The notes below the pieces were generated by a model. That model searched no databases, was not told the DNA's origin, and saw only the letters and a list, made by a program, of their open reading frames with translations. Below, in pieces: positions 9,892 to 20,401 of a stretch of DNA of 64,000 nt. How positions within the stretch are numbered: the stretch's first letter is position 1; each line of letters opens with the position of its first letter. Source of the DNA: Kosakonia cowanii JCM 10956 = DSM 18146 (GTDB lineage: Bacteria > Pseudomonadota > Gammaproteobacteria > Enterobacterales > Enterobacteriaceae); NCBI RefSeq assembly GCF_001975225.1, contig NZ_CP019445.1:1178001-1242000 (forward strand), in the 5' to 3' direction. The translations under genes and the position numbers were made by a program.

Positions 9892-10806
9892 TTATTGTTC
9901 GTAGCGGAAACGGAATTTCTCCTGCTCGCTTGCCGCTTTGGCCAGGATCCACTGACGAAAGGCCGCTATTTTACCCAGTTCTGCCTGGCTGTCATGACAA
10001 ACCAGATAAAAAGCATTTTTACTCACCAGCACATCATTAAACGGGCAGACCAGACGACCCGCTTCGATCTCCGATTGCGCCATCACATTGTTTGCCAGCG
10101 CCACGCCCTGACCGTGGATCGCCGCCTGCAGCACCATCGAGCTGTGGCTGAAGATCGGCCCCTGCTGGACATTGAGGTTAACGCCCAACTGACGGGTATA
10201 AGTTTGCCAGTCGCGCCGCGAAGCATCATGCAACAGGGTGTGGCGCGCCAGATCGTCCGGCGTCTTTAACGCCTTCTCGCCGGTCAGCAGCAGCGGCGAG
10301 CAGACCGGGAGCAGATATTCGGCATAGAGTTTTTCCACGCGCAGGCCCGGCCAGTTGCCGCGACCGTAGAAGATCGCCACGTCAACATCGTCGGCGAGCT
10401 TGTCCTCTTCGCGGTCGACCGCCTGGATGCGCACGTCGATTCCCGGATAAGCTGAGTTAAAGCTGGAGAGTCTCGGCACCAGCCACTGAATGGCGAAACT
10501 GGGCAGCAAGCTGACGGTGAGCGCGCCCTTTGCGCTACGCGCCTGCAATTTGCGGGTGGCTTCGTTAAGCTGGGAAAATATCTCTTTGATATCCTGAAAA
10601 TAACTCTGCCCCTCCTCCGTTAACAACAGCGAACGGTTGCGACGGCGAAAGAGTTTCAGGCCGAGAAAATCCTCGAGAGACTTGATTTGGTGGCTTACTG
10701 CGGCCTGCGTCACAAATAGCTCATCGGCCGCGCGGGTGAAACTTAAATGGCGGGCAGCGGCATCAAAAACACGTAATGCATTAAGAGGTGGTAATCGCTT
10801 GGACAT
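9892..10806 (-). CDS. gcvA: LysR-type regulator GcvA of glycine cleavage
   Basis: GcvA activates the glycine-cleavage operon gcvTHP when glycine is present, represses it with GcvR, and activates the sRNA gene gcvB. The 304-residue protein has a LysR winged helix-turn-helix at residues 1-62 (RAADELFVTQAAVSHQIKSL) and a periplasmic-binding-like effector domain after it. The sequence is nearly that of E. coli GcvA. gcvB starts 130 bases away on the opposite strand, so the shared intergenic region probably holds GcvA sites for both. Confidence 0.96.
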   Translation of the reverse strand: MSKRLPPLNALRVFDAAARHLSFTRAADELFVTQAAVSHQIKSLEDFLGLKLFRRRNRSLLLTEEGQSYFQDIKEIFSQLNEATRKLQARSAKGALTVSLLPSFAIQWLVPRLSSFNSAYPGIDVRIQAVDREEDKLADDVDVAIFYGRGNWPGLRVEKLYAEYLLPVCSPLLLTGEKALKTPDDLARHTLLHDASRRDWQTYTRQLGVNLNVQQGPIFSHSSMVLQAAIHGQGVALANNVMAQSEIEAGRLVCPFNDVLVSKNAFYLVCHDSQAELGKIAAFRQWILAKAASEQEKFRFRYEQ

Positions 10807-10900
10807 GGTTTATCAGGCTTAGATGTAAACTGAATTTAACAAACAGGAAACAGTAGTTAACCTATTAGTTTTTTTTATCTGAGCCATTATAAATTGTCCG

Positions 10901-10929
10901 TTGAGGTTGCACCAGCAAATACCTATAGT
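10901..10929 (+). promoter_or_regulatory. gcvB promoter
   Basis: A -35 element TTGAGG (10901-10906) and a -10 element TATAGT (10924-10929) are separated by 17 bases. The -10 ends seven bases before the predicted gcvB 5' end at 10936. GcvA is expected to bind in the same 130-base interval that also carries the gcvA promoter. Confidence 0.7.
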
Positions 10930-10935
10930 GGCGCC

Positions 10936-11142
10936 ACTTCCTGAAGCCGGAACGAAAAGTGTTTTGGAATTGAGATTCTGAAGGGCTTTTGGCTTACGGA
11001 TGTGATGTTGTGTTGTTGTGTTTGCAATTTGGTCTGCATTTCAGACCCCGGTAGCGACGCTACCCCTTTTTCACTTCCTGTACATTTACCCTGTCTGTCC
11101 ATAGTGATTAATGTAGCACCGCAAATTGCGGTGCTTTTTTTT
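10936..11142 (+). ncRNA. gcvB: Small RNA GcvB
   Basis: GcvB is an Hfq-dependent sRNA of about 205 nt that represses many amino-acid and peptide uptake mRNAs such as dppA and oppA. It starts ACTTCCTGAAGCCGGAACG. Its GU-rich target-binding core R1 is at about 10999-11023 (repeated TGTTGTG), and the conserved second seed region lies in the stretch CACTTCCTGTACATTTACCC near 11071. It ends in a terminator, GCACCGC-AAATT-GCGGTGC, followed by eight T. The position beside gcvA is the enterobacterial one. The segment just after the 5' end differs most from E. coli. Confidence 0.95.
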
Positions 11143-11157
11143 GCCTGGCGCCCGGGA

Positions 11158-11385
11158 TTATTTCTCCAGAGCAACCATCTCTTTCACGTCAGAACGGTTG
11201 ATCTGCTGCTCATTACCGTTCGCGTCTTTGTAGGAAATCATTCCTGTCTGGTCGTCAGTTTTCGGCTTGCCTTCGGAAATGATTGTACGGCCATCGTTGG
11301 TGTGCAACGCGTAGTTCGGGCTGGAACAGGCGCTCAGGGCGAAAGCTAAAGTACAAGCAGAAATAATTGCGGCAGTCTTCTTCAT
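11158..11385 (-). CDS. ygdI: YgdI small lipoprotein (DUF903)
   Basis: This 75-residue lipoprotein has a 19-residue signal peptide ending LSA|C, so Cys20 would be lipidated. The mature part is a small SH3-like DUF903 domain with the motif DGRTIISEGKPKTDDQTGMIS. Function is unknown. It ends 15 bases from the gcvB terminator, convergent with it. A paralogue, YgdR, is encoded at 39005-39223 with the same layout. Confidence 0.92.
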   Translation of the reverse strand: MKKTAAIISACTLAFALSACSSPNYALHTNDGRTIISEGKPKTDDQTGMISYKDANGNEQQINRSDVKEMVALEK

Positions 11386-11586
11386 CTTCTTCTCCTTGAT
11401 TTATTCTGGCAATTAATGCTGTGAAATACTCTTACTGGAAGAGTCTCAAACACGTTACTTACACTTATCAGCATAACCTGCTTACGCAGTTCCGCCAGTA
11501 CAAACAGATAATTCCGATGGTTATCAATCCCCTTGCCCACGGAAAAAAAGTGCGCGACCATCGTCGGCCTACAGATGAGGATAAGT

Positions 11587-12792
11587 ATGAACGCATTTAA
11601 TCCTTCGCAGTTTCGCGCCCAGTTTCCGGCGCTGGCCGACGCGGGTGTCTACCTTGACAGCGCCGCGACCGCGCTGAAACCGCAGACGGTAATCGACGCC
11701 ACGCAGCAGTTCTACAGCCTGAGCGCTGGCAATGTTCACCGCAGCCAGTTTGCCGAAGCACAGCAGCTCACCGCCCGCTACGAAGCCGCACGCGGCCAGG
11801 TCGCCACGCTGCTCAACGCCCCTTCCGGCAAAAATATTGTCTGGACGCGCGGCACCACGGAAGCGATCAACATGGTTGCCCAGTGCTATGCCCACCCGCG
11901 CTTACAACCTGGCGATGAGATCATTGTCAGCGAGGCGGAGCACCACGCCAACCTGGTGCCGTGGCTGATGGTCGCGGAGCAGACCGGCGCAAAAGTGGTG
12001 AAACTGCCGCTGGCGGACGATCGCCTGCCGGATCTTAACCAGCTCCCTGCCCTTATCACTTCCCGCAGCCGGATTCTGGCGTTGGGACAGATGTCCAACG
12101 TCACTGGTGGCTGCCCGGATCTCGCCCGCGCCATTACGCTTGCCCATCAGGCCGGCATGGTGGTGATGGTCGATGGCGCGCAGGGCGTGGTTCATTTCCC
12201 TGCCGACGTGCAGCAACTCGATATCGATTTTTACGCCTTCTCCGGTCATAAACTCTATGGCCCAAACGGCATTGGCGCGCTGTATGGCAAAGCGGAACTG
12301 CTGGAGGCGATGACGCCGTGGCTCGGCGGCGGGAAGATGATCAGCGAAGTGACCTTTGCGGGTTTCACCACCCAGCCGGTGCCTTACAAGCTCGAAGCGG
12401 GCACCCCTAACGTGGCGGGGGTGATTGGCTTAAGCGCTGCGCTGGAGTGGCTGAACGGAATTGATATTGCGCAGGCGGAACGCTACAGCCGTGGGCTGGC
12501 AACGCTGGCGGAGGAGCAGCTGGCACAGCGCCCCGGTTTCCGCTCATTCCGCTGCCAGGACTCCAGCCTGCTGGCCTTCACGTTTGACGGCGTGCATCAC
12601 AGCGATATGGTGACGCTGCTGGCGGGTTACGGCATCGCTCTGCGCGCGGGCCAGCACTGCGCCCAGCCGCTGCTCGCCGCGCTTGGCGTCAACGGCACAC
12701 TACGCGCCTCATTTGCGCCCTATAATACTCAACAGGATGTCGATGCGCTGGTCAGCGCCGTCGACCGTGCTCTGGAACTATTGGTGGATTGA
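11587..12792 (+). CDS. csdA: Cysteine desulfurase CsdA
   Basis: CsdA is a PLP-dependent desulfurase that takes sulfur from cysteine and passes it to CsdE and TcdA. The start MNAFNPSQF, preceded by GAGG, gives 401 residues, the E. coli length; the open frame extends upstream without conservation. Lys222 in FSGHKLYG is the PLP lysine and Cys358 in RAGQHCAQP carries the persulfide. The stop codon overlaps the csdE start (TGATG), showing translational coupling. The role in tRNA t6A cyclisation comes from the known CsdA-CsdE-TcdA relay. Confidence 0.96.
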   Translation: MNAFNPSQFRAQFPALADAGVYLDSAATALKPQTVIDATQQFYSLSAGNVHRSQFAEAQQLTARYEAARGQVATLLNAPSGKNIVWTRGTTEAINMVAQCYAHPRLQPGDEIIVSEAEHHANLVPWLMVAEQTGAKVVKLPLADDRLPDLNQLPALITSRSRILALGQMSNVTGGCPDLARAITLAHQAGMVVMVDGAQGVVHFPADVQQLDIDFYAFSGHKLYGPNGIGALYGKAELLEAMTPWLGGGKMISEVTFAGFTTQPVPYKLEAGTPNVAGVIGLSAALEWLNGIDIAQAERYSRGLATLAEEQLAQRPGFRSFRCQDSSLLAFTFDGVHHSDMVTLLAGYGIALRAGQHCAQPLLAALGVNGTLRASFAPYNTQQDVDALVSAVDRALELLVD

Positions 12793-13241
12793 TGACAAGC
12801 CCTGCATTCGCCGGACATCCGTTCGGCACCGTGGTCACTGAAGAGAGAATGCGCCAGACCTTTGGCGCCCTCAACGCGTGGGAAGAGAAGTACCGCCAGC
12901 TGATTATGCTCGGCAAGCAGTTGCCTGCCGCAACGGACGAGATAAAAGCGCAGGCGCAGGAGATCCCCGGCTGCGAAAACCGCGTCTGGCTCGGCTCAAC
13001 GCCTCTGCCCGACGGCACGCTGCACTTTTTTGGCGACAGCGAAGGGCGCATCGTGCGCGGTTTGTTAGCGGTCTTGCTAACAGCGGTTGAGGGCAAACGC
13101 CCGCAGACGCTTATAGAGAACGATCCGCTGGCGCTGTTTGATGAGTTGGGGTTGCGCAATCAGCTGAGCGCCTCGCGCAGCCAGGGGCTGGCGGCACTGG
13201 CCGCCGCTGTGCAGGAGCAGGCTCGTCAGGCGCTGGTCTGA
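12792..13241 (+). CDS. csdE: Sulfur acceptor protein CsdE
   Basis: CsdE is a SufE-family protein that accepts sulfane sulfur from CsdA and stimulates it. The ATG at 12792 shares a base with the csdA stop and gives 149 residues; E. coli CsdE has 147. The acceptor Cys61 is present in IPGCENRVW. The C-terminal end overlaps the convergent tcdA gene by 16 bases, a tight tail-to-tail arrangement also known in relatives. Confidence 0.95.
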   Translation: MTSPAFAGHPFGTVVTEERMRQTFGALNAWEEKYRQLIMLGKQLPAATDEIKAQAQEIPGCENRVWLGSTPLPDGTLHFFGDSEGRIVRGLLAVLLTAVEGKRPQTLIENDPLALFDELGLRNQLSASRSQGLAALAAAVQEQARQALV

Positions 13242-14038
13242 CGCTGCGCTTTCGCCATCAGTTTTTTTAACGCATGGGAGACCGCGACAAAGCCAAAGGT
13301 GGCGGTCACCATCGTTGCCGCGCCAAACCCGGCGGCGCAATCCATCCGTTTTGGCCCTTCCGCGCTGCTTTTCATCGCACACACCGAACCATCCGCCTGC
13401 GGGTAGACCAGCGCTTCAGTTGAAAAGACGCAGTCGATGCCGAGTTTGCCTTTACTGTTTTTCACCACGCCGAAATCGCTCTTCAGCCGCTCACGCAGCT
13501 TCGCCGCCAGCGGATCCTGAATGGTTTTCGCCAGATCGCTCACCTGGATCTGCGTCGGATCGATCTGCCCGCCCGCGCCGCCAGTGGTCACCAGCGGGAT
13601 CTTATTGCGTCGGCAATAAGCGATCAGCGCCGCTTTTGGCCGCACGCTATCAATAGCGTCAATCACGTAGCTGAACGAGGTGCTCATCAGCTGTGCCACA
13701 TTATCAGCGGTGACGAAATCGTCGATCACCGTGACACGGCACTCCGGGTTGATATCGCGAATGCGCGCGGCCATCACTTCCGCTTTCGCTTCACCAACGG
13801 TATTGCGCAGGGCGTGGATCTGCCTGTTGGTGTTGGTGACGCAGACATCATCCATATCAATCAGCGTGATGGCGCCAATTCCGGTGCGCGCCAGCGCTTC
13901 GGCGACCCACGAGCCGACGCCACCGATGCCGACCACGCAGATATGCGCATCGGCAAACCACTGCAGCGCTTTTTCACCATACAAACGCGCCGTCCCGCCA
14001 AAGCGCTGGCGCCAGGCGTCGCTGATTACTGCTGACAT
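13226..14038 (-). CDS. tcdA: tRNA threonylcarbamoyladenosine dehydratase TcdA (CsdL)
   Basis: TcdA is an E1-like ATP-dependent dehydratase that cyclises t6A37 of tRNA to ct6A. The start [15 protein letters not shown] is the conserved one and gives 270 residues; the open frame continues 21 codons upstream without conservation. The nucleotide-binding GIGGVG is at residues 37-42, followed by the E1 motif [13 protein letters not shown]. It lies tail-to-tail with csdA-csdE, its sulfur-relay partners. E. coli TcdA has 268 residues. Confidence 0.95.
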   Translation of the reverse strand: MSAVISDAWRQRFGGTARLYGEKALQWFADAHICVVGIGGVGSWVAEALARTGIGAITLIDMDDVCVTNTNRQIHALRNTVGEAKAEVMAARIRDINPECRVTVIDDFVTADNVAQLMSTSFSYVIDAIDSVRPKAALIAYCRRNKIPLVTTGGAGGQIDPTQIQVSDLAKTIQDPLAAKLRERLKSDFGVVKNSKGKLGIDCVFSTEALVYPQADGSVCAMKSSAEGPKRMDCAAGFGAATMVTATFGFVAVSHALKKLMAKAQRQTSA

Positions 14039-14063
14039 ATGAAACCTCAAGCTGAAACAGAGA

Positions 14064-14087
14064 ACCCCCTCCGGGACCGGAAGGGGT
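14064..14087 (-). terminator. Probable hairpin terminator after mltA
   Basis: An imperfect inverted repeat of ACCCCTTCCGG with CCGGAGGGGGT (read on the minus strand) lies between mltA and tcdA, followed by GTTCTCTGTTT. The U-tract is weak, so termination before tcdA may be partial. Confidence 0.5.
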
Positions 14088-14107
14088 GAAGAGTTTACCA
14101 CATTCCC

Positions 14108-15214
14108 TTAGCCGCTAAAGACGTTGCCCGTCAGACCCGCGCCCGGCGCGTTCTTCAATATCCAGACACGGCCATAGTGGTTATACCAGCCGGCACGATG
14201 CCCGGCTTCTGCGCCGATACCCTGGTAGATGTCGAAGTGCTGGCCCTTAATTGCCCCACCCACATCCAGCGCCACCATCAGGCGAAGCTCATACTGGCCG
14301 TTGAATTTGCCTTTACTGTCCAGCTGCGGCACTTCCGCCAGCAGCGTGGTGCCCGGCGGGATCACGGTTTTATCAGAAGCAACCGACGCGCGGCCAATCA
14401 GCGGCACGGAGCTGGCGCCTTTTACCGGAGCCCAGGATTGCGGTTTAAAGAAGACAAAGGAGGCGTTCTCCTCCAGCAGCGCACGCACTTCGGCTTCGCT
14501 GTGCTTCTCGCCCCATTCGCGGATCGCCTGCATCGACATATCTTCGCGCTTCACTTCACCGCGATCGATTAACACTTTACCGATGCTGCGATAGGCATGA
14601 CCATTTTTACCGGCGTAGCTAAAGAAGTTGAGCGGGCTGCCGTCGCCGAAATCGATATAACCGCTGCCCTGCACATCCATAATGAAGTTGTCCATCAGCG
14701 AGTTGCTGTAAGCCAGCACATAGTTCTCGCTGAGCGCCCCGGCGTAGATCTCTGCACGCGAAGGCAGGCGGCCGCGTTTTGACGGCATGCGGTAGATAGG
14801 ATACTGGAACTCGCCCTGCCGGGTGTGGCGCGCCTGCACCACCGGCGTGTAGTAGCCGGTAAACTGCACGTTGCCGTAGTTGTCTGTGCCTTCCATCTGC
14901 CAGGCGTCAATGCCGAACTGGCGCAGCGAGCGGGTATCGCCCCCGGCGCGCAGCCAGGCTTCAATGGCGTTATAGACGCTGCTCTGGTTGCCATAAAGGC
15001 GCGGTGCAGAGCCTCTGATCTGGCTCACCTGCTCGGAGAAGTCTCCGGCATTGATCGGTGCGCCCACGGCGTCAGGCTGATTAACGAGGGAAAAAGGCTG
15101 AGAGAATTTTCCGTCTTTATACTGTTGACCGCGATCGGTCGGTTTAGAAGAGCAGGACGCGAGAAGTGCCACCATCGCGCCTGTGAGTACGAACTTAGCC
15201 CAACGTGCTTTCAT
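14108..15214 (-). CDS. mltA: Membrane-bound lytic murein transglycosylase A, MltA
   Basis: MltA is an outer-membrane lipoprotein that cleaves the MurNAc-GlcNAc bond of peptidoglycan, forming 1,6-anhydro ends. The 368 residues begin with a lipoprotein signal whose lipobox LLAS|C puts the lipidated Cys at 21. The MltA/3D domain follows, ending in the double-psi barrel with MVALDVGGAIKGQHFD, whose aspartate lies where the catalytic Asp of the family is placed. E. coli MltA has 365 residues. It is divergent from the initiator tRNA genes. Confidence 0.95.
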   Translation of the reverse strand: MKARWAKFVLTGAMVALLASCSSKPTDRGQQYKDGKFSQPFSLVNQPDAVGAPINAGDFSEQVSQIRGSAPRLYGNQSSVYNAIEAWLRAGGDTRSLRQFGIDAWQMEGTDNYGNVQFTGYYTPVVQARHTRQGEFQYPIYRMPSKRGRLPSRAEIYAGALSENYVLAYSNSLMDNFIMDVQGSGYIDFGDGSPLNFFSYAGKNGHAYRSIGKVLIDRGEVKREDMSMQAIREWGEKHSEAEVRALLEENASFVFFKPQSWAPVKGASSVPLIGRASVASDKTVIPPGTTLLAEVPQLDSKGKFNGQYELRLMVALDVGGAIKGQHFDIYQGIGAEAGHRAGWYNHYGRVWILKNAPGAGLTGNVFSG

Positions 15215-15378
15215 TGTTTCTCATCTTTTGGTTAACCCCAAGCCGGATGAAGATAACAAACCGCTGTGGCTAATGAAATGCACAAGAACATTCCGACACC
15301 AGTTTTGTTTAAATCTTAAGCACATTGTGTTGTTTTTAAACATAAAGTCCTTAAATCGACAAATGTCGCAAAAAAAGG

Positions 15379-15406
15379 TTGCATCAAATCGTCTACGGCG
15401 TATAGT
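15379..15406 (+). promoter_or_regulatory. Promoter of the initiator tRNA genes
   Basis: TTGCAT (15379-15384) and TATAGT (15401-15406) are separated by 16 bases and are followed by the GC-rich discriminator GCGC, 13 bases before the mature tRNA 5' end. A GC discriminator is typical of stable-RNA promoters under ppGpp control. An AT-rich tract with A-runs lies just upstream. Confidence 0.65.
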
Positions 15407-15419
15407 GCGCTTCCACGGA

Positions 15420-15496
<77 letters not shown>

Positions 15497-15550
15497 ATTA
15501 AAATGTGGAAGAAAGAAAAAGTTTACATGATGGAAGTGTAAACAGACGGA

Positions 15551-15627
<77 letters not shown>

Positions 15628-15634
15628 ACACAAT

Positions 15635-15658
15635 AAACACCTTAACGGGTGTTTTTTT
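15635..15658 (+). terminator. Rho-independent terminator of the tRNA-fMet transcript
   Basis: AAACACC and GGGTGTTT form a stem with loop TTAAC, followed by a run of seven T. It starts eight bases after the second tRNA CCA end. Confidence 0.9.
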
Positions 15659-15725
15659 GTTTCTGGCGTTTGTAAAAGCGCGCAGCAAACAAGAGAAAAA
15701 AATGGCGCCCTTCGGCGCCATACTG

Positions 15726-16979
15726 TTATCCCCTTCTCGCCAGCGTCGCGCCATCCGCGAAGTAGGCTTTAATCCCTGCCAGAATCGACTCTGCGACTTC
15801 CTGCTGGAATTTTGCGGTCTTGAGCTTACGCTCCTCCTCCACATTACTGATAAACGCCGTCTCAACCAGAATCGACGGGATATCCGGCGCTTTCAGCACC
15901 GCAAAGCCCGCCTGCTCGACGCTGTTCTTGTGCAGGTTATTAACGCGCCCCAGCTTATTAAGCACCGCTTTGCCAAACTTCAGGCTGTCGTTGATGGTCA
16001 GCGACTGCACCATATCGAACATGGTGTGATCGAGATAGCGGTCACCGCTTTTGCTTACGCCACCAATCAAGTCCGCCGCGTTCTGCGTATCCGCCAGATA
16101 TTTCGCGGCTGTACTGGTCGCCCCTTTGGTCGACAGCGCGAAGACGGAGGAACCATGCGGCTGGCGGCTGCTGAAGGCATCGGCGTGAATCGAGACAAAG
16201 AGGTCGGCGCGCTGCTTCTGCGCTTTCGCCACACGCACCTTCAGCGGAATAAAGACATCCTCGTTGCGGGTCATATAGGACTTCATATTGCCCTCTTTCT
16301 CGATCAGCGCATGCAGACGGCGGGCGATTTGCAGCACCACATCCTTCTCACGGGTTTTATATTTCCCCGTCGCCCCCGGATCTTCCCCGCCATGGCCGGG
16401 ATCGAGCATGATCACAATTGGCCGGTCGCGCCCGGCTTTTCCCGGCTGAGGGCCGCTCTGCGCGGGCGGCACCTGCTTATCAAGATCGCCCTGGTTGTAC
16501 TCTTCAAGCAGCGCCAGCAGCGGATCCTGCACATCCTGCGCATTCGCCGGATAGAGATCCATCACCAGACGCTCTTTGAAGCCTGCGACCGGCGCCAGCG
16601 CAAAGAGTTGCGGTTTCACATTCTGCTTAAGTTCAAACACCATGCGCACCGTCTGCGGATCGAACTGACCCACACGGGCTGATTTGATAAAGGGATCGTC
16701 ACTGCGAATCTGCGTTCCCATGCCCTTAAGCACGGAGTTGAGGTGAACGCCTTGCAGATCCACCACCAGACGGTCGGGATTGCTCAAGGCGAACTGTTTG
16801 TACTTCACCACGCGGTTCGATTCCACCGTCACACGGGTATAGCTCGACGCAGGCCAGACGCGCACGGCGACCACCTGACTGACGGCGGCCAGGCCAACCT
16901 GGCTCACGCTTAATAACCACATCGCCCCCGCACCCTGTAATAATTTGCGGCGGCTCAGCGCTGAATGACTTCCCGACAT
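15726..16979 (-). CDS. amiC: N-acetylmuramoyl-L-alanine amidase AmiC
   Basis: AmiC is a periplasmic zinc amidase that splits septal peptidoglycan during daughter-cell separation, activated by NlpD. From [15 protein letters not shown] it has 417 residues, the E. coli length; the upstream 24 in-frame codons are not conserved. Residues 9-14 (SRRKLL) are a Tat twin-arginine signal. An AMIN targeting domain spans about 35-145 and an Amidase_3 domain runs from about 188, with the zinc-ligand His196 in [11 protein letters not shown] and the late motif [11 protein letters not shown]. It is divergent from argA. Confidence 0.95.
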   Translation of the reverse strand: MSGSHSALSRRKLLQGAGAMWLLSVSQVGLAAVSQVVAVRVWPASSYTRVTVESNRVVKYKQFALSNPDRLVVDLQGVHLNSVLKGMGTQIRSDDPFIKSARVGQFDPQTVRMVFELKQNVKPQLFALAPVAGFKERLVMDLYPANAQDVQDPLLALLEEYNQGDLDKQVPPAQSGPQPGKAGRDRPIVIMLDPGHGGEDPGATGKYKTREKDVVLQIARRLHALIEKEGNMKSYMTRNEDVFIPLKVRVAKAQKQRADLFVSIHADAFSSRQPHGSSVFALSTKGATSTAAKYLADTQNAADLIGGVSKSGDRYLDHTMFDMVQSLTINDSLKFGKAVLNKLGRVNNLHKNSVEQAGFAVLKAPDIPSILVETAFISNVEEERKLKTAKFQQEVAESILAGIKAYFADGATLARRG

Positions 16980-17153
16980 GCTTCTCCCGAGCAATTTGTT
17001 TAAATAATGCTTAACGTCAGAATTGACGGAAAACTTTAGCGAATGATGCATAAACTGTCATCTTTTAAAGGGTAAACATATGTCTGGCGCTATGCTTCAC
17101 AAAGACGGGAGAATCCTGGGTTAAGAAAATTTGTGCTTGCAGCGAAGGCAATA

Positions 17154-17192
17154 AAAGAATAAAAATACACTTTTTACGAATAATCATGCAGT
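17154..17192 (+). promoter_or_regulatory. Pair of ARG boxes (ArgR operator) before argA
   Basis: Two 18-base sites resembling the ArgR consensus TGAATWWWWATTCA lie side by side: 17154-17171 (core GAATAAAAATAC) and 17175-17192 (core GAATAATCATGC). They are separated by three bases, the standard spacing of tandem ARG boxes. They end 11 bases before the argA start, so ArgR with arginine should block argA transcription. Confidence 0.8.
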
Positions 17193-17203
17193 GAGGACAG
17201 GCC

Positions 17204-18535
17204 GTGGTCAAAGAGCGCAGAACCGAACTGGTGCAGGGATTTCGCCATTCCGTTCCCTATATCAACGCCCATCGGGGAAAGACATTCGTCATCATGCTCG
17301 GGGGTGAAGCCATCGAGCATGAAAACTTCTCCAGCATTGTCAACGACATCGGCCTGCTGCATAGCCTCGGAATCAGGCTGGTGGTGGTCTATGGCGCGCG
17401 CCCGCAAATCGACGCCAACCTTGCTGAACATCACCACGAACCGATCTACCACAAACACACCCGCGTTACCGACGCCAAAACCCTTGAACTGGTGAAACAG
17501 GCCGCAGGGCTTTTGCAGCTGGATATCACCGCACGGCTGTCGATGAGCCTCAACAATACGCCGCTGCAGGGCGCACACATCAACGTGGTCAGCGGTAACT
17601 TTATTATTTCGCAGCCGCTGGGCGTTGATGACGGCGTTGACTACTGCCACAGCGGGCGTATTCGCCGTATTGATGAAGAGGCGATCCACCGCCAGCTCGA
17701 CAGCGGCGCGATTGTGCTGATGGGGCCGGTTGCAGTCTCCGTGACCGGGGAGAGCTTTAACCTCACCTCCGAAGAGATTGCCACCCAGCTGGCGATCAAG
17801 CTGAAAGCGGAGAAGATGATCGGTTTTTGCTCGTCGCAGGGTGTCATGAATGATGAAGGCGAAATTGTTTCTGAACTGTTCCCTAACGACGCGCAAGCGC
17901 GTGTCGAAGAGCTGGAGCAGCGCGGCGACTACCACTCCGGCACCGTGCGTTTCCTGCGCGGCGCGGTAAAAGCGTGCCGCAGCGGCGTGCGTCGCAGCCA
18001 CTTAATCAGCTATCAGGAAGATGGCTCGCTGTTGCAGGAGCTCTTCTCCCGCGACGGTATCGGCACGCAGATTGTGATGGAGAGCGCCGAGCAGATCCGC
18101 CGCGCCACCATTAACGACATCGGCGGCATTCTGGAACTGATTCGCCCGCTCGAGCAGCAGGGCATTCTGGTGCGCCGCTCCCGCGAGCAGCTGGAGATGG
18201 AGATCGATAAGTTCACGATCATTGAGCGCGACAACCTGACTATCGCCTGCGCGGCGCTTTACCCCTTCCCGGAAGAGAAGATTGGCGAGATGGCCTGCGT
18301 GGCCGTGCATCCTGATTATCGCAGCTCGTCACGCGGCGAAGCGCTGCTGGAGCGCATTGCGTTGCAGGCGCGGCAGATGGGGCTCAGCAAGCTGTTTGTG
18401 CTCACCACCCGCAGCATTCACTGGTTCCAGGAGCGCGGCTTTACGCCGGTGGATATCGACTCGCTGCCTGAAACCAAAAAGCAGATGTACAACTACCAGC
18501 GGCGCTCAAAAGTGCTGATGGCCGATCTGACCTGA
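17204..18535 (+). CDS. argA: Amino-acid N-acetyltransferase ArgA (N-acetylglutamate synthase)
   Basis: ArgA acetylates glutamate, the first step of arginine synthesis, and is feedback-inhibited by arginine. The 443-residue protein starts at GTG behind GAGGA. It has an N-terminal amino-acid-kinase-like regulatory domain (about 1-285, with [12 protein letters not shown]) and a C-terminal GNAT domain (about 295-443, with [17 protein letters not shown]). The length equals E. coli ArgA. Two ARG boxes precede it and a strong hairpin follows. Confidence 0.97.
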   Translation: MVKERRTELVQGFRHSVPYINAHRGKTFVIMLGGEAIEHENFSSIVNDIGLLHSLGIRLVVVYGARPQIDANLAEHHHEPIYHKHTRVTDAKTLELVKQAAGLLQLDITARLSMSLNNTPLQGAHINVVSGNFIISQPLGVDDGVDYCHSGRIRRIDEEAIHRQLDSGAIVLMGPVAVSVTGESFNLTSEEIATQLAIKLKAEKMIGFCSSQGVMNDEGEIVSELFPNDAQARVEELEQRGDYHSGTVRFLRGAVKACRSGVRRSHLISYQEDGSLLQELFSRDGIGTQIVMESAEQIRRATINDIGGILELIRPLEQQGILVRRSREQLEMEIDKFTIIERDNLTIACAALYPFPEEKIGEMACVAVHPDYRSSSRGEALLERIALQARQMGLSKLFVLTTRSIHWFQERGFTPVDIDSLPETKKQMYNYQRRSKVLMADLT

Positions 18536-18539
18536 TTCA

Positions 18540-18568
18540 CGCCCCGCCCTGTGCGGGGCGTTTTATTT
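18540..18568 (+). terminator. Rho-independent terminator of argA
   Basis: CGCCCCGC and GCGGGGCG form a perfect 8-base stem with loop CCTGT, followed by TTTTATTT. It begins five bases after the argA stop and overlaps the recD stop region, which approaches from the other side. Confidence 0.9.
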
Positions 18569-20401
18569 CAGGGCGCTGAACAGCGCTTCAAGACCGCTGC
18601 GCCGCTCGGTGCGGGTGGCAATCGCCTGGCCCAGCACGCGCTCATCGGCATAGAGCGACAGCCGTTTACGTGCGCGAGTAATCGCGGTGTAGACCAGCTC
18701 TCGCGTCACCACCGGCACGTTTTGCGCAGGCAGGATCAGCGCGGCGTGATCGAACTCCGAGCCCTGCGATTTATGCACCGTCATCGCCCAGGCGGTTTCA
18801 TGCTCCGGCAAACGGCTCGGCTGCACCGACTTGATCTTCCCGCCGGGTAGCGGGAACCAGACGCGCATCCCCTGCCCCTGATCCAGCGCAATGCCGATAT
18901 CACCGTTGAACAGCCCCAGCGCGGAGTCGTTGCGCGAAATCATCACCGGCCTGCCGTGATACCAGCGCGAGAAGGGCTGGCGGGTAATTTTACGCTGACG
19001 CACCAACGCCAGCTCAAGCCGTTCATTCAGCCCGCTGACGCCAAACGGCCCTTCGCGCAACGCGCAGAGCAGCTGGTACTCGCCGAAGGCGGCGATAATC
19101 GCTTCCGGCTCGGCGTGGCCCTGCACCAGCGAGAGATAGTGCCCGTAGCCTGCCAGCGCGTCGTCAATCATCTCCTGATAGGCCTCGGCGCTGTTAAGCG
19201 GTTTCCGCTCAATATCCTCAAAACCCTGGCTGAAGACTGCCTGGGTAGCGCGCTTATCACCCCGGTTAACCGCGGCAGCCAGTTGCCCGATGCCGGAGTG
19301 GCTGCCGAAGCGGTAACTTTTTTGCAGCAGGCAGAGGCTGTCGCGCAGCGCGGTGGCGGCCTCGCCTTCGCCTGCGGGCACTTTCACGCCGGTTAAGCGT
19401 GAGAGTTGCGCCGCGCGCGTCGCACTGTACCCGGCATTTACCCAGGCGCAGATATCCCCCAGTACCGCACCAGCCTCAACGGAGGCCAGCTGATCGCGAT
19501 CGCCGAGGAAGATCACCCGCGCCCGCGGCGGCAGCGCATCAATCAGCCGCGACATCATCGGCAGGTCAATCATCGACGCCTCATCCACCACCAGCACGTC
19601 CAGATGCAGCGGGTTGAGCGCGTGATGGCGCATGCGCTGGCTTCCCGGCTGTGCGCCGAGCAGCCTGTGCAGCGTGCTGGCCTCATCCGGCAGCAGCGCT
19701 TTTTGCGCCTCATCAAGCGGTAGCTGGCGCAGCGCGTTGCCGAGGGATTCGGTTAACCGCGCGGCGGCTTTACCGGTGGGCGCAGCCAGGCAGATACGGC
19801 AGCGGCTGCCATTGAGCGTTTGTACCAGCGCCGCCAGGAGCTTCGCCACGGTGGTGGTTTTACCGGTTCCCGGCCCGCCGGAGATCACCGAAATTCGCCG
19901 GGTAAGCGCCACGGCGGCGGCGACTTTTTGCCAGTTCACATCGGCTTCATTGTCTGGCGGAAAGAGTGAGGCCAGCGCCTCAGAAAGGCGTGCTTCATCC
20001 GCCTCATCAACGGCTTCCTGTGCGGCAAAGAACTCCGCCACGCGCCGCTCGTTCCACCACATACGGTTCAGGTAGAGGCGCGCATCGTGCAAAATAATCG
20101 GCGTTGCGCCGCTGCCGTCGCCAACCGCCGGTGAGGCAAGCAGCAGTGCCTGCCAGTCGTCGGGCGGCCCGGCCATCTCAAACAGCTGGCGTGCGAGCGG
20201 CGAATCGCTGCCGAACACGTCGGGCGTCAGGCGTGAGAGCGGCAAACAGACATGCCCCTCACCGGCATCGCGGCTCAGTAGCGCCGCGGCCAGCAGCAAG
20301 GCGGGCTCTTCCGTGCCAGCCACCGTCAGGGCAAACTGCACGTCCAGCGGACGCAGCAGTTTCTGCTCCATCGCTTCTTGCAGTAAAGCCTGCACATTCA
20401 T
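18563..20401 (-). CDS. recD: Exodeoxyribonuclease V alpha subunit RecD
   Basis: RecD is the 5'-3' helicase of RecBCD, which processes double-strand breaks and loads RecA at Chi. The 612-residue protein is an SF1 helicase with Walker A GGPGTGKT at residues 175-182, the DEAS motif (VVDEASMID), and the C-terminal [12 protein letters not shown] motif. E. coli RecD has 608 residues. Its ATG overlaps the recB stop by four bases (ATGA), which keeps subunit synthesis coupled. Confidence 0.97.
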   Translation of the reverse strand: MNVQALLQEAMEQKLLRPLDVQFALTVAGTEEPALLLAAALLSRDAGEGHVCLPLSRLTPDVFGSDSPLARQLFEMAGPPDDWQALLLASPAVGDGSGATPIILHDARLYLNRMWWNERRVAEFFAAQEAVDEADEARLSEALASLFPPDNEADVNWQKVAAAVALTRRISVISGGPGTGKTTTVAKLLAALVQTLNGSRCRICLAAPTGKAAARLTESLGNALRQLPLDEAQKALLPDEASTLHRLLGAQPGSQRMRHHALNPLHLDVLVVDEASMIDLPMMSRLIDALPPRARVIFLGDRDQLASVEAGAVLGDICAWVNAGYSATRAAQLSRLTGVKVPAGEGEAATALRDSLCLLQKSYRFGSHSGIGQLAAAVNRGDKRATQAVFSQGFEDIERKPLNSAEAYQEMIDDALAGYGHYLSLVQGHAEPEAIIAAFGEYQLLCALREGPFGVSGLNERLELALVRQRKITRQPFSRWYHGRPVMISRNDSALGLFNGDIGIALDQGQGMRVWFPLPGGKIKSVQPSRLPEHETAWAMTVHKSQGSEFDHAALILPAQNVPVVTRELVYTAITRARKRLSLYADERVLGQAIATRTERRSGLEALFSALK